Shown one piece after another: positions 25,522 to 35,196 of a stretch of DNA of 64,000 bases. This DNA is from Novosphingobium sp. TH158 (GTDB taxonomy: Bacteria; Pseudomonadota; Alphaproteobacteria; Sphingomonadales; Sphingomonadaceae): the NCBI RefSeq assembly GCF_002855555.1, contig NZ_PKRT01000001.1, forward strand, positions 2,446,001 through 2,510,000, written 5' to 3'. The number at the start of each line of letters is the position of its first letter. Position 1 is the first letter of the stretch. A program made the translations under genes and the position numbers. The notes under the pieces were generated by a model. The model did not search any database. It was not told the origin of the DNA and was given only the letters and a program-made list of their open reading frames with translations.

Positions 25522-25713
25522 TCAGACCCGCATGGTCCGTTCGTTATCGATCCGCTGGCGTTCAGCGAGGGTTGCCCCCCGCTGGTCCGCCAGTTTCTGC
25601 CAGGCAGCCTGCGATCGCAGAAAGCGTTCGCGCTGATGCGGCAGGCTGGCCTCGCTGGCCTGCCTGCCGCACATGGCAGCCTGTTCGAGGAAGAAGCTGA
25701 CGTTCGGATGCAT
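25522..25713 (-). CDS. Small helical protein in cold-shock/IF-1 operon (63 aa)
   Basis: This 63-residue protein is predicted almost all-helical and rich in Gln, Arg and Ala (FFLEQAAMCGRQASEASLPHQ, then RERFLRSQAAWQKLAD). No family was recognised. It lies 8 bp after the IF-1 stop and 20 bp before the 69-aa gene, so it is very probably cotranscribed with both. Confidence 0.7.
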   Translation of the reverse strand: MHPNVSFFLEQAAMCGRQASEASLPHQRERFLRSQAAWQKLADQRGATLAERQRIDNERTMRV

Positions 25714-25721
25714 GGCGATTC

Positions 25722-25982
25722 CTATCGGCGCTTGCGCACCGGGCCGCCACCGCCCGATCCGGGCCCCTTGTCCCGAAAGACGATGCGGCCCTTCTGCAGG
25801 TCATAGGGAGTCATCTCGACGCGAACCCGGTCACCCACGACAGAGCGGATGCGGAACTTGCGCATCTTGCCTGCGGTATAGGCGATGATCCGATGGTCGT
25901 TTTCGAGCATGACGCCGAAGCGACCATCGGGGTAGATTTCGTCGATCTGGCCTTCGAGGGTCAGCAACTCCTCCTTGGCCAC
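25722..25982 (-). CDS. infA: Translation initiation factor IF-1 or a paralogue
   Basis: The 86-residue OB-fold protein begins MAKEELL and contains the IF-1 signature segments [39 protein letters not shown] and VFRDK. IF-1 blocks the ribosomal A site during initiation. It is 14 residues longer than the usual 72, with a Gly/Pro/Arg tail ([14 protein letters not shown]). Position right after a cold-shock gene and before two small genes is unusual. Whether it is the sole IF-1 or a second, stress-linked copy cannot be told from this window. Confidence 0.85.
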   Translation of the reverse strand: MAKEELLTLEGQIDEIYPDGRFGVMLENDHRIIAYTAGKMRKFRIRSVVGDRVRVEMTPYDLQKGRIVFRDKGPGSGGGGPVRKRR

Positions 25983-25986
25983 GGCC

Positions 25987-26193
25987 TCAGGCCGCTTCGA
26001 GGTTCACGGCCGAGCTCTTGCCGCGCCGGTCGGTTTCCATCTCGTACTTGACGCGCTGGTCCTTCTCGAGCGTGGCCATGCCCGAACGTTCGACGGCACT
26101 GATGTGGACGAAGTTGTCCGGAGCGCCGCCATCGGGAGCGATGAAGCCGTAACCCTTGTCGGTATTGAAGAATTTTACGGTGCCGATAGGCAT
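25987..26193 (-). CDS. Cold-shock protein (CspA family)
   Basis: The 68-residue single cold-shock domain has both RNA-binding motifs (KGYGFI and FVHIS). Such proteins melt RNA structure or act as antiterminators. It opens a four-gene operon with an IF-1 gene only 4 bp downstream, and it has a long 5' UTR of about 115 nt from the predicted promoter at 26318-26346, as is typical for csp genes. Confidence 0.95.
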   Translation of the reverse strand: MPIGTVKFFNTDKGYGFIAPDGGAPDNFVHISAVERSGMATLEKDQRVKYEMETDRRGKSSAVNLEAA

Positions 26194-26317
26194 GGGATGT
26201 TCCTTTCGCGAACAGGTTTACCCGCGGCAAAGCGCCGCGAGCAGCAAAGGTGGCGAGAAAGGGAACGAGGAGCCGCAAGGGGCAGAAAGTTCCGTCGCAG
26301 GCGACGAGAGCCACTTG

Positions 26318-26346
26318 CCTATGCACGAAAACTGCGTCTTTGGCAA
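26318..26346 (-). promoter_or_regulatory. Probable promoter of the csp-infA operon
   Basis: On the minus strand TTGCCA (26346-26341) and CATAGG (26323-26318) are 17 bp apart. CATAGG resembles the TATAGG of the rpoB promoter. Confidence 0.45.
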
Positions 26347-26404
26347 ACGAATGTCCCGCACGGCAGAGATTGCCCCGTCGCCGGCCCGGCTCTAGGGTCT
26401 TGCC

Positions 26405-28066
26405 ATGACCGATATGCTCAGGATCACCCTCGCCCAGCTTAACCAGTCCGTCGGCGATCTTGCCGGCAACGCCGCCCGGATGCTCGAAGTGCGCGAGCGG
26501 GCGCGGATGGCGGGGTCGGACCTCGTGGTCTATCCCGAACTGCAGCTGATCGGCTACCCGCCCGAAGACCTCGTGCTGAAGCCCGCCCTGATCGAGCGCG
26601 CCGCGGCCGAATTGCAGAAGCTGGCCAAGGTCACCGCCGATGGTGGCCCGGCCATGCTGGTGGGATCGGTCTTCGTCGTCGATGGCGCGCTGCATAACGG
26701 CGTCGCCCTGCTTGAAGGTGGCAAGGTGGCGGCGATCCGGCTGAAGCACGAGCTGCCCAATTACGGCACCTTCGATGAAATCCGCCTGTTCCAGCCCGGC
26801 CCCCTTCCCGAGCCGATCCTGTTTCGCGGGGTGATGATCGGCGTGCCGATCTGCGAGGACATCTGGCATCCTGACGTCTGCCAGCACCTTGCCGATTTCG
26901 GGGCCGAACTGCTGCTCTGCCCCAATGGCAGCCCCTACGAGATCGACAAGGACACGCTGCGCATCGATGGCGTGGCCAAGCGGCGCGCGGTCGATACCGG
27001 GCTGCCGCTCGCCTACCTCAACCGAGTCGGCGGGCAGGACGAGCTGGTGTTCGATGGCGCCAGTTTCGTGATCAACGGCGATGGCAGCCTGGCCGTGCAG
27101 ATGACCGACTGGGAGGAACAGGAAGTCACCACCACCTGGCGGCGCGGCGCGGGCGGGTGGGCCTGCGAGAAGGGCGAGATCGCCCCGCTGGCCGATCACC
27201 CGGAAGACATCTACTGCGCCATGGTGCTGGCGCTGCGCGACTATGTCGATCGCAACCGCTTCCCCGGCGTGGTGCTCGGCTTGTCAGGCGGGATCGACAG
27301 CGCGATCTGCGCCGCCATCGCTGCCGATGCGCTGGGCCCCGACCGGGTGTGGTGCGTGATGCTGCCCAGCCGCTTCACCAGCCAGCTCAGCCTTGACCTT
27401 GCCACCGAATGTGCGCGGATGATCGGCTGCCGTTACGACACGATCCCGATTGCACCGGCGGTCGATGCCTTCGATACCATGCTGGCCGGGAGCTTTGCCG
27501 ACCGGGCGGTCGACATCACCGAGGAGAACGTCCAGTCGCGCATCCGCGGGGTGAGCCTGATGGCGCTGTCCAACAAGTTCGGCCCGATGCTGCTGACCAC
27601 CGGCAACAAGAGCGAGATGAGCGTCGGCTATGCGACGATCTATGGCGACATGGCGGGCGGCTACAACCCGCTGAAGGACGCCTACAAGATGACCGTCTTT
27701 GCCATCAGCAAGTGGCGCAACAGCCACAAGCCGAAGATCGGCCTTGGTCCGGACGGCCCGGTGATGCCCGAGGGCATCATTACCCGCCCGCCTTCGGCCG
27801 AGCTGCGTCCTGACCAGAAGGACGAGGATTCGCTGCCCGCCTATCCCGTGCTCGATGGCATCCTGCTGGGGCTGGTGGAGCACGAAAAGAGCGTCAACCA
27901 GCTCGTCGCCGAAGGGTTCGATCGCGATGTCGTGGTGCGTATCGAGCGCCTGCTACACCTGGCCGAATACAAGCGCCGACAGGCCCCTCCGGGCGTCAAG
28001 CTTGGATCACGCAACTTCGGGCGCGACCGGCGCTACCCCATTACCCACAGCTTCCGCAGCGCCTGA
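26405..28066 (+). CDS. nadE: Glutamine-dependent NAD+ synthase
   Basis: The 553-residue fusion has an N-terminal nitrilase-type glutaminase and a C-terminal synthetase. The Glu-Lys-Cys triad appears in VVYPELQLIGYPPED, RLKHELPNYG and GVPICEDIW. The ATP pyrophosphatase loop is LGLSGGIDSAICAAI near residue 297. It converts nicotinate adenine dinucleotide to NAD+ in the last step of NAD synthesis. Its 3' end overlaps the convergent gene at 28007-28891 by 60 bp. Confidence 0.97.
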   Translation: MTDMLRITLAQLNQSVGDLAGNAARMLEVRERARMAGSDLVVYPELQLIGYPPEDLVLKPALIERAAAELQKLAKVTADGGPAMLVGSVFVVDGALHNGVALLEGGKVAAIRLKHELPNYGTFDEIRLFQPGPLPEPILFRGVMIGVPICEDIWHPDVCQHLADFGAELLLCPNGSPYEIDKDTLRIDGVAKRRAVDTGLPLAYLNRVGGQDELVFDGASFVINGDGSLAVQMTDWEEQEVTTTWRRGAGGWACEKGEIAPLADHPEDIYCAMVLALRDYVDRNRFPGVVLGLSGGIDSAICAAIAADALGPDRVWCVMLPSRFTSQLSLDLATECARMIGCRYDTIPIAPAVDAFDTMLAGSFADRAVDITEENVQSRIRGVSLMALSNKFGPMLLTTGNKSEMSVGYATIYGDMAGGYNPLKDAYKMTVFAISKWRNSHKPKIGLGPDGPVMPEGIITRPPSAELRPDQKDEDSLPAYPVLDGILLGLVEHEKSVNQLVAEGFDRDVVVRIERLLHLAEYKRRQAPPGVKLGSRNFGRDRRYPITHSFRSA

Positions 28067-28891
28067 GGGCGCCTCGGACGCGGCCTTGCGCTGCTGGCGG
28101 ATCGCGGCCGGTCGCAGCGCCAGGACGAGCAACACCGATGCCAGCCACAGCCAGTTGCTGGCAAAGCCGGTCATCTTGTGGAACAGCCGGGCCTCCGGCG
28201 CGGGGAACTGGTTGACCATGGTCACGTGGGGGGCGTTGTAACGCAGGATTTCCCACTTCTGGCGTTCGGCCTGGGTGATGTAGAGCCGCTTGCGCCCGGC
28301 CTCTGTCCGCATTTCGTCGAGCGGGTGCAACCGGGTGCGATCGCGGTCAACCGGGCCCCAGGGGTCGACGATGTACCAGCGGTTATCAATCCAGGCCGCC
28401 GTGAAGAAATGCCGCGGCACGCCCACGGTCGCATAGGTAACGCCCATCTGCTTCAGCGCGGCCTGCACCACCAGTGCCTGCTGGCTGCAGGCGGCGGCAT
28501 CGTATTGCAGGATCTCGCTCGGCTCGACCAGGGCATCGTAATCGGGATTGACGATCCGGGCAGACAGCCAGGCCAGCCAGTTTTCACGCAGGCCATAGCG
28601 GGTGTAGCCATGGTAGAACCGGTTCCGGACGATCTCTTCCAGTTCATGCACCTGGTCGACCAGCGGCGCGCCCGTCGTACGGGAGCGGGTCAGCGCGACA
28701 ATGTCCTCGACACTTTTAAGGTCACCGTACGTCGGATCGTAGCGTTCCTTGGGCGTCACCCAGGGCGGCTGCTTCGCGGGCGGGGCAAGGAACGATCCGG
28801 CGGTGAATGCGCAGATGACGAGGGCGACGGCTGCAGCCAGCCGGAACACGCCAAGGGGGCCTAGCCACGGTTTGCGAAGCGGGAGTGCCAT
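28007..28891 (-). CDS. Membrane-anchored transglutaminase-like protein
   Basis: The 294-residue protein has an N-terminal transmembrane segment (about 15-37) and another near 245-262, with a periplasmic domain between. The domain shows a papain/transglutaminase-type triad: Cys in AAACSQQALVVQAAL, His in PRHFFTAAWIDNRW and Asp in YIVDPWGP. Members act as proteases or crosslinking enzymes; the substrate is unknown. Its last 20 codons overlap the end of nadE on the other strand. Confidence 0.75.
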   Translation of the reverse strand: MALPLRKPWLGPLGVFRLAAAVALVICAFTAGSFLAPPAKQPPWVTPKERYDPTYGDLKSVEDIVALTRSRTTGAPLVDQVHELEEIVRNRFYHGYTRYGLRENWLAWLSARIVNPDYDALVEPSEILQYDAAACSQQALVVQAALKQMGVTYATVGVPRHFFTAAWIDNRWYIVDPWGPVDRDRTRLHPLDEMRTEAGRKRLYITQAERQKWEILRYNAPHVTMVNQFPAPEARLFHKMTGFASNWLWLASVLLVLALRPAAIRQQRKAASEAPSGAAEAVGNGVAPVAPEVA

Positions 28892-29092
28892 GATATAGGG
28901 GAAAATACCTAAATAATATCAATCACTTGGCTCTCCCGCCCGTTAACCTTTCTTGCCTTGAGCGGCAACCTCCCTGCCTGCGGAACTGCCGCCAAACTGG
29001 CACGAGTTGCCATGCCTCTGCGACGGGCCGAGGCGCGACCCGTGAATTTCCAGCTTCTTGGTGGTGGTGTCGTTGCGGCGCTTGCCGCGCGC

Positions 29093-30244
29093 TCAGCTTG
29101 CCTCTGCGCGGCGCAGGGCGTGGACCCCATAGGGCGCCGCTTCATCGCCGCTTGCGCCCTTGGCGCGGTACAGCGCGCGATCGGCCACGCGCAGCAACTG
29201 GTCGAGCGTGGTGCCGTCGTCCGGCCAGACGGCAATGCCGAGGCTGGCGCCGACATGCAGCCGGTGCCCTTCGAACTCGAAGGGGAGGGCAAGCGCGGCA
29301 AGCAGTCCGGTGCCGATGGCCTCGGGCGAACGCTGCGAACCGGGCAGCACCAGCACGGCGAATTCATCGCCGCCGATGCGGCTGGCAATGCCGTCCGTTC
29401 CGGTCACATCGGAAAGGCGCTGGGCGACCTGGCGCAGCACTTCGTCACCCGCGGCATGGCCGTGCCGGTCGTTCACCGGCTTGAACCCGTCAAGGTCGAG
29501 CAGCAGCACCGAGGGGCCGTGCCCGCCCCGGGCATGGCCGACCGACTTCTCCAGCCGGTCCTGCAAGGCGCGACGATTGGCAAGCCCGGTCAGCGGATCG
29601 GTCTGCGACAGGGCAACCATGCGCTGTTGCAGCACCAGCAGCTCGACAAAGCGGTCATGCTGGAAGCGGAGCAGCGCGAACAGGAAGCCGGACGTGACGA
29701 TGATCGAGGCTGCGGCGGAAATCGCCATGCGATCGCCTGAAAGCAGCATGGCCATGGCGATCGGGCCAAGGCCCACGGCAAGATGGAAGGTTGCGGCACC
29801 GCGCAGCATCGACAGGCAATAGGCGGTCGAAAGCGTGCCCATGGCCATGTAGAGCGGGAAATAGATCGCCCGGTCCGGATCGGCCAGCGCCCAGCTGTTC
29901 AGGCACCACAGGCTGCACGGGATCGCGGTAAGCGCGGAAATCACTTGCCCGCGCAGCACCATGGAGCGGGCCTTGTCCACCGTGGGCAGCCCCGGCGGAC
30001 GACGCAGCCAGACGATCATGCGGGTGACGCAGATGGTGACGACCAGCGCCGGCACGCCAAGGCGAATCCACACTGGCCCCTGCGGGCTGCCGGCAATGGC
30101 CCCGGCGATGATCAGCACGATGGCGATATAAAGCATCGGCGCCATGCCGCGCAGGCGCTCGTACTGGGCAAGGACATAGGCTTCGGCAACCTGCGCGGGA
30201 ACGCGCGGCCACAGCCAGTCCTTCAGTGCTTGCGCCAGTGTCAT
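29093..30244 (-). CDS. Membrane diguanylate cyclase (GGDEF)
   Basis: The 383-residue protein has five to six N-terminal transmembrane segments (about 35-200) and a C-terminal GGDEF domain starting at DPLTGLANRR. The active site RIGGDEF is intact, so c-di-GMP synthesis is likely. The usual inhibitory I-site RxxD before it reads TGTD, so feedback inhibition is probably lost. About 200 bp without a gene separate it from the transglutaminase gene downstream. The sensor type is not recognised. Confidence 0.92.
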   Translation of the reverse strand: MTLAQALKDWLWPRVPAQVAEAYVLAQYERLRGMAPMLYIAIVLIIAGAIAGSPQGPVWIRLGVPALVVTICVTRMIVWLRRPPGLPTVDKARSMVLRGQVISALTAIPCSLWCLNSWALADPDRAIYFPLYMAMGTLSTAYCLSMLRGAATFHLAVGLGPIAMAMLLSGDRMAISAAASIIVTSGFLFALLRFQHDRFVELLVLQQRMVALSQTDPLTGLANRRALQDRLEKSVGHARGGHGPSVLLLDLDGFKPVNDRHGHAAGDEVLRQVAQRLSDVTGTDGIASRIGGDEFAVLVLPGSQRSPEAIGTGLLAALALPFEFEGHRLHVGASLGIAVWPDDGTTLDQLLRVADRALYRAKGASGDEAAPYGVHALRRAEAS

Positions 30245-30350
30245 GCGCTCCAGGCTAGGGCGTAAAGGTCAACTTACGGTAAAAAACGGGTAAATTCGGC
30301 GCAACACCTTCGCGCTTGGCCTGCCGCCGGGGTCGGCTATATGCCCATGC

Positions 30351-31682
30351 ATGATCACCACCCGCTTCGCCCCCAGCCCCACCGGCCGCCTGCATGTCGG
30401 CAATGTCCGCACGGCGCTGCATAACTGGCTTCTGGCGCGGCAGGCGGGCGGGCGGTTCCTGCTGCGGATCGACGATACCGATGCCGAGCGCAGCCGCGAG
30501 GAACACGTCGAGGCGATCCGTGCCGACCTTGCCTGGCTGGGCCTGGTGCCGGACGGGGAAGAGCGGCAGTCCGCCCGCTTCGACCTTTACGAGCGCGAAT
30601 TCGCCAGGCTGGTCGCCGCCGGCCGCGTCTATCGCTGCTATGAAACCGCGCAGGAACTGGATCTCAAGCGCAAGGTGCTGCTGGGGCGGGGCCTGCCGCC
30701 AATCTACGACCGCGCCGCCCTGTCGCTGAGCGAAGCGGACCACGAGGCGAAGGCAGCTGCCGGGGAACGGCCGCACTGGCGCTTCCGGCTCGATCATGAC
30801 CGGCCGATCGAATGGGTCGACGGCATCCGCGGCCGCCAGCACTTCGATCCCGCGCAAATGTCCGATCCGGTCGTGCGCCGGGCGGACGGGTCGTGGCTCT
30901 ATATGCTGCCCAGCGTGATCGACGATATCGCCATGGGCGTTACCGACGTGCTGCGCGGCGAAGACCACGTTTCCAACACCGCCGCGCAGGTGCAGATGTT
31001 CGGCGCCTTCGGTGTCGATCCCCCGGCCTTCGCGCATGAGGCGCTGCTGGTGGGCAGCGAGGGCAAGCTGTCCAAGCGGCTCGGCTCGCTCGGCATGGAA
31101 GAACTGCGTGAAGCCGGGATCGAGCCCGAGGCCGTGCTTTCGCTGCTGGCACGGCTGGGCACCTCGCAGCCGGTCGAAGCGGTGATCGACCGCGAGCAAC
31201 TGGCAGCAGGTTTCCGTCTCGATACCTTCGGCCGCGCCCCGGCCCGCTTCGACGAGGCGGAACTGGCGCGGCTCAACGCGCAGGTCGTGCACCAGTTGTC
31301 CTTCGCGGCGGTGCGCGAACGTCTGCCAGAAGGCATGGACGGGGCGGCGTGGCAGGCCGTGCGGCCGAATCTCAACACCGTCGCCGAGGCGGCGGACTGG
31401 TGGGCGGTGGTCAAGGGGCCGATCTCCGCACCGGATTTCGCAGCCGAAGACCGCAGCTATCTTGCTGCCGCCGCCGACGCGCTGGGCGGCATCGAATGGG
31501 GCGAAAATCCGTGGCCGGCGCTCACCGGCGCGCTCAAGGAAAGCACCGGGCGCAAGGGCAAGGCCCTGTTCCTCCCGCTCCGCCTTGCCCTCACCGGACG
31601 CGAGCATGGGCCGGACATGGCGGCCCTGCTGCCGCTGATCGGGCGCGATGAGGCTTTGGCTCGGCTGGGGGCGATGGGCTGA
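30351..31682 (+). CDS. gltX: Glutamyl-tRNA synthetase
   Basis: The 443-residue class I synthetase has the HIGH-type motif HVGN in APSPTGRLHVGNVRTALHN and KLSKR as the KMSKS motif. Alphaproteobacteria often carry two GltX proteins; this may be the discriminating or the second one, which the sequence alone does not settle. It is divergent from the GGDEF gene and is followed by a 517-bp non-coding stretch holding a repeat element and a short leader frame. Confidence 0.93.
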   Translation: MITTRFAPSPTGRLHVGNVRTALHNWLLARQAGGRFLLRIDDTDAERSREEHVEAIRADLAWLGLVPDGEERQSARFDLYEREFARLVAAGRVYRCYETAQELDLKRKVLLGRGLPPIYDRAALSLSEADHEAKAAAGERPHWRFRLDHDRPIEWVDGIRGRQHFDPAQMSDPVVRRADGSWLYMLPSVIDDIAMGVTDVLRGEDHVSNTAAQVQMFGAFGVDPPAFAHEALLVGSEGKLSKRLGSLGMEELREAGIEPEAVLSLLARLGTSQPVEAVIDREQLAAGFRLDTFGRAPARFDEAELARLNAQVVHQLSFAAVRERLPEGMDGAAWQAVRPNLNTVAEAADWWAVVKGPISAPDFAAEDRSYLAAAADALGGIEWGENPWPALTGALKESTGRKGKALFLPLRLALTGREHGPDMAALLPLIGRDEALARLGAMG

Positions 31683-31720
31683 TTTATCCTGCCGCGTTTT
31701 GCGTTCCGGAACCGTCGAGG

Positions 31721-31895
31721 GGTTCTCGCAGAGGGCGCAGAGGAAGAAGAAGAGGCGCAGAGATGTTGCTTCTGCGGCGAAGCCGCTTTGCCAATCCACT
31801 GCTGCATTGCGGGCAGCGCGGCGGGATAGAGGGAGCCTTCGGCTCGGCGCGGCCCCTCTGCGCCTCCACTTCTTCTCCGCGCCTCTGCGTGAACC
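31721..31895 (+). repeat. Repeat element copy 1, inverted-terminal-repeat type
   Basis: The 175-bp element begins GGTTCTCGCAGAGG and ends with the imperfect reverse complement CCTCTGCG(T)GAACC, with arms of about 40 bp. A GAGCCTTCGGCTCGGCGC segment lies in the right half. A related copy is at 33312-33463 in opposite orientation. There is no open frame inside that I would defend, so it looks like a MITE or REP-like element. Confidence 0.75.
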
Positions 31896-32028
31896 ATCCC
31901 CGCCGAGCCTGCCACCGCACCCACCGGAAGCGACGACAAGAATGAAAGGTTTCCGCTGAAACAATATTTCCGCTGCACCGCAACAAAGGGCATTTACATT
32001 GCGCGACCGCGCGGCTAGGGGCGCGCTC

Positions 32029-32109
32029 ATGTTCGTCAAGCCGATCATTACCATTACCAGCAAACCGACCGCCGTCGCGGGATCGGTTGCCCTGGTGCGT
32101 GGCAAGTAG
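32029..32109 (+). CDS. Possible leader peptide (26 aa) upstream of asd
   Basis: A 26-codon frame starts at the ATG at 32029 with a purine-rich TAGGGG upstream. Its residues 6-10 are Ile-Ile-Thr-Ile-Thr, like the Thr/Ile runs of threonine operon leader peptides. It ends 15 bp before a GC-rich hairpin with a short T-tract, 90 bp before asd. The products of the asd pathway include Thr and, through it, Ile. The role as an attenuation peptide is inferred; no homologue was checked. Confidence 0.4.
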   Translation: MFVKPIITITSKPTAVAGSVALVRGK

Positions 32110-33231
<1,122 letters not shown>

Positions 33232-33255
33232 TCGGCCACCCGGACAAAAGTGCTG

Positions 33256-33288
33256 AAAGGGGCGGGTGGAATTCCACTCGCCCCTTTT
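33256..33288 (+). terminator. Intrinsic terminator of asd
   Basis: AAAGGGGCG and CGCCCCTTTT close a long palindromic stem (GGTGGAATTCCAC in its centre). Confidence 0.9.
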
Positions 33289-33311
33289 GCGTCTGCGGAA
33301 AGGTCGGAATT

Positions 33312-33463
33312 GTTCTCGCAGAGGCGCAGAGAACTGCGCCGAGCCGAAGGCTCAATCTTCAACGGACACTTCCGATCGAGCCCATGCAGGCGATTCGAGA
33401 GCGGGTTCGCCGCAAGCGGAACATCTTCGCGCCTCTCTTCTTCCTCTGCGCCTCTGCGAGAAC
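33312..33463 (-). repeat. Repeat element copy 2, inverted relative to copy 1
   Basis: The 152-bp element begins GTTCTCGCAGAGGCGC and ends GCGCCTCTGCGAGAAC, a perfect terminal inverted repeat of 16 bp. Its reverse complement lines up with copy 1 for most of its length (AGAGGAAGAAGA, AGATGTT, CTGCGGCGAA-like, then GAGCCTTCGGCTCGGCGC). It lies 4 bp from the stop codon of the MEKHLA gene. Confidence 0.75.
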
Positions 33464-33466
33464 TCT

Positions 33467-33928
33467 TCAAAGCTCAGTCCAGCAACGGAAGCTGGCCGCC
33501 TGTCCGCAGACGCCGCCGTCCGCCCCGATCAGGTTCCACACCGTGGCCTGTTCGATGCGGAAGCGCTGGCCCGTCAGCGATATCCGCACGCCGGAATAAT
33601 CGGCGATGAAGCCGTCGCGGCTGACCCGGTCGAGCAGCGCCTGCCGCTCGGCGCGGTTGGGCGCTTCGGCGGACAGGCGCGATGGCATGCCGATGATCTG
33701 GTCCAGCCTTGCATCGAAGCGCGCAAGTGCCGCCCGGTTGGCGAAATAGAACAGCGGATCGGCCTCGGTCCCGTGGGCCAGGATCACCTGCGGCGCGTTC
33801 CACAGGGCCTCGGCCAGGTCTTCGCCCTCTGCGACAAGCGGCGCGCCCAGCAGCCGTGCGTGGCTCTGCGCGATCAGCGCGATGCGGCGGGCAAGGGCGG
33901 GATCGCGGAAGCGGTCGGGCAGGTCCAT
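33467..33928 (-). CDS. MEKHLA domain-containing protein
   Basis: The 153-residue protein is a single PAS-like MEKHLA domain. Typical segments are ADPLFYFANRAALARFD, MPSRLSAEAPNRAERQALL, GFIADYSGVRIS and ATVWNLI. The domain also occurs in plant HD-ZIP III proteins and many bacteria; its ligand is unknown. The stop codon lies 4 bp from repeat copy 2. Confidence 0.85.
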   Translation of the reverse strand: MDLPDRFRDPALARRIALIAQSHARLLGAPLVAEGEDLAEALWNAPQVILAHGTEADPLFYFANRAALARFDARLDQIIGMPSRLSAEAPNRAERQALLDRVSRDGFIADYSGVRISLTGQRFRIEQATVWNLIGADGGVCGQAASFRCWTEL

Positions 33929-33961
33929 CGGCGCCTGCGCTAATCCAGCACGCCGGCAAAA

Positions 33962-33996
33962 GCAAAGGCGGGAGGCAGCCGAAACTGCCCCCCGCC
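33962..33996 (-). terminator. Terminator of the autotransporter-like gene
   Basis: On the minus strand GGCGGGGGGCAG pairs with CTGCCTCCCGCC (one mismatch, 6-nt loop), followed by TTTGCTTTTG. It lies 23 bp after the stop at 34019. Confidence 0.75.
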
Positions 33997-34018
33997 CTCG
34001 GTGGAAGCCGGGACTGGC

Positions 34019-34942
34019 TTAGAACCCGAAGGTCAGGCCCACGCGGCCGGCAGTCTTGCCGCCCTTGTTGAAGCCCGTGGCGACGCCGGCGTTGACGGCG
34101 ACGTTCGGCGAGACCAGCGCGTTGAGCTGGAACGAGCCGGCATAGGCGCCGTCATAGGTGGCGACGTTGGCCGTCATCGAGACCTTCTTGTCGGGCAGGA
34201 AGGTCGCGCCGCCCATGGCCACGGCAACGGCGGTGGAAGCCGCTGCGTAGTTTTCGAGGCGGCCAACCCGCGAGGTCAGCGACGAAAGGCTGGTGCCCAT
34301 CGCGTTGATCTGGTTCTGCAGGTTGATATCGGCATTGGTGCGGTTGGTAATCTCGGTGTTGAGATTGTTCGTCAGCAGGGCGTCAGCGTTGGTGCGGGCG
34401 GTAATCTCGTTGTTGAGATTGGTGGTCAGCAGAGCTTCCGCAGCCGTGGCGCGGGTGATCTCCGCCTGCAGCTGGCTGCCATTCACGGCATCGGTGCTGC
34501 TTGCGCTGACCGTGCCGGCAGCAACGTTGACGATCTTGCGCTCTGCCCCGACGGCGCCGACCGAGACGGTGTTGGCTGCCGAAGCGACCGATCCCGCACC
34601 GATGGCAACGCTGTTGGCACCGCTGGCGATTGCACCGCCGCCCAGGGCGACGTTGCCCGCCGCATTTGCCTGGGCACCGCCGCCGAAGGCGATGGCGCTG
34701 GCAAAGTCAGCCCGCGAGCTGGTGCCGATGGCGATGCCGTTGGCGCCGGCTGCCTGCGAATCCCAGCCGATGGCCGTGGACGCCGAACCGGCAGCACGAG
34801 CCGAAACACCGAGGGCCGAGGCCTGCGCGCCGGTCGCGGTCGCGCCGTTGCCCAGAGCCGTCGAGTTATCGCCAAGCGCCTTGGCATTGTTGCCGCCTGC
34901 GAGCGAGCTGGAACTGCGCGGGATTCCCCGTCCGGCGCAGTG
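34019..34942 (-). CDS. Trimeric autotransporter (YadA-like) adhesin, 5' end unresolved
   Basis: Two parts are clear. The first is a head of about ten 14-residue Hep/Hag repeats (GDNSTALGNGATATG, GANSVAIGAGSVAS types) with the neck VSASSTDAVNGSQL. The second is a coiled-coil stalk and a C-terminal YadA anchor ending GRVGLTFGF. No ATG, GTG or TTG with a signal peptide exists in frame: the frame stays open to 35254 but its first 110 codons look non-coding and contain AT-rich promoter-like DNA. It is either 5'-truncated, frame-disrupted, or uses an unusual start; treat it as a possible pseudogene. A terminator lies at 33962-33996. Confidence 0.6.
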   Translation of the reverse strand, partial: HCAGRGIPRSSSSLAGGNNAKALGDNSTALGNGATATGAQASALGVSARAAGSASTAIGWDSQAAGANGIAIGTSSRADFASAIAFGGGAQANAAGNVALGGGAIASGANSVAIGAGSVASAANTVSVGAVGAERKIVNVAAGTVSASSTDAVNGSQLQAEITRATAAEALLTTNLNNEITARTNADALLTNNLNTEITNRTNADINLQNQINAMGTSLSSLTSRVGRLENYAAASTAVAVAMGGATFLPDKKVSMTANVATYDGAYAGSFQLNALVSPNVAVNAGVATGFNKGGKTAGRVGLTFGF

Positions 34943-34948
34943 GTCCCG

Positions 34949-34977
34949 ATCTATGGTACCGGGCGGCGGACTGTCAA
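34949..34977 (-). promoter_or_regulatory. Promoter-like sequence inside the open frame of the adhesin
   Basis: On the minus strand TTGACA (34977-34972) is 17 bp from ATAGAT (34954-34949). If used, the RNA would begin inside the reading frame with no start codon before the Hep/Hag repeats. Confidence 0.35.
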
Positions 34978-35196
34978 ACCGGTTGGCGAAAAATATTGAA
35001 TAAGTACAATAGCTTAAAGTATATTGCCTTAGGTGGTAATGCGGGTTCTCCGGGCCGGCGGATCCGCGTTTGCGGGGGGGGCTTTCGCAGGACAGGGGCA
35101 ATCCCCCGGCAATCGTGCGGAAGTCTATGGACTTGCGGGCAATAGGTCGCCATCTTCCCGGGCGGGAGCCATTGGGAAAAAGGGATAAGAGGGCAC

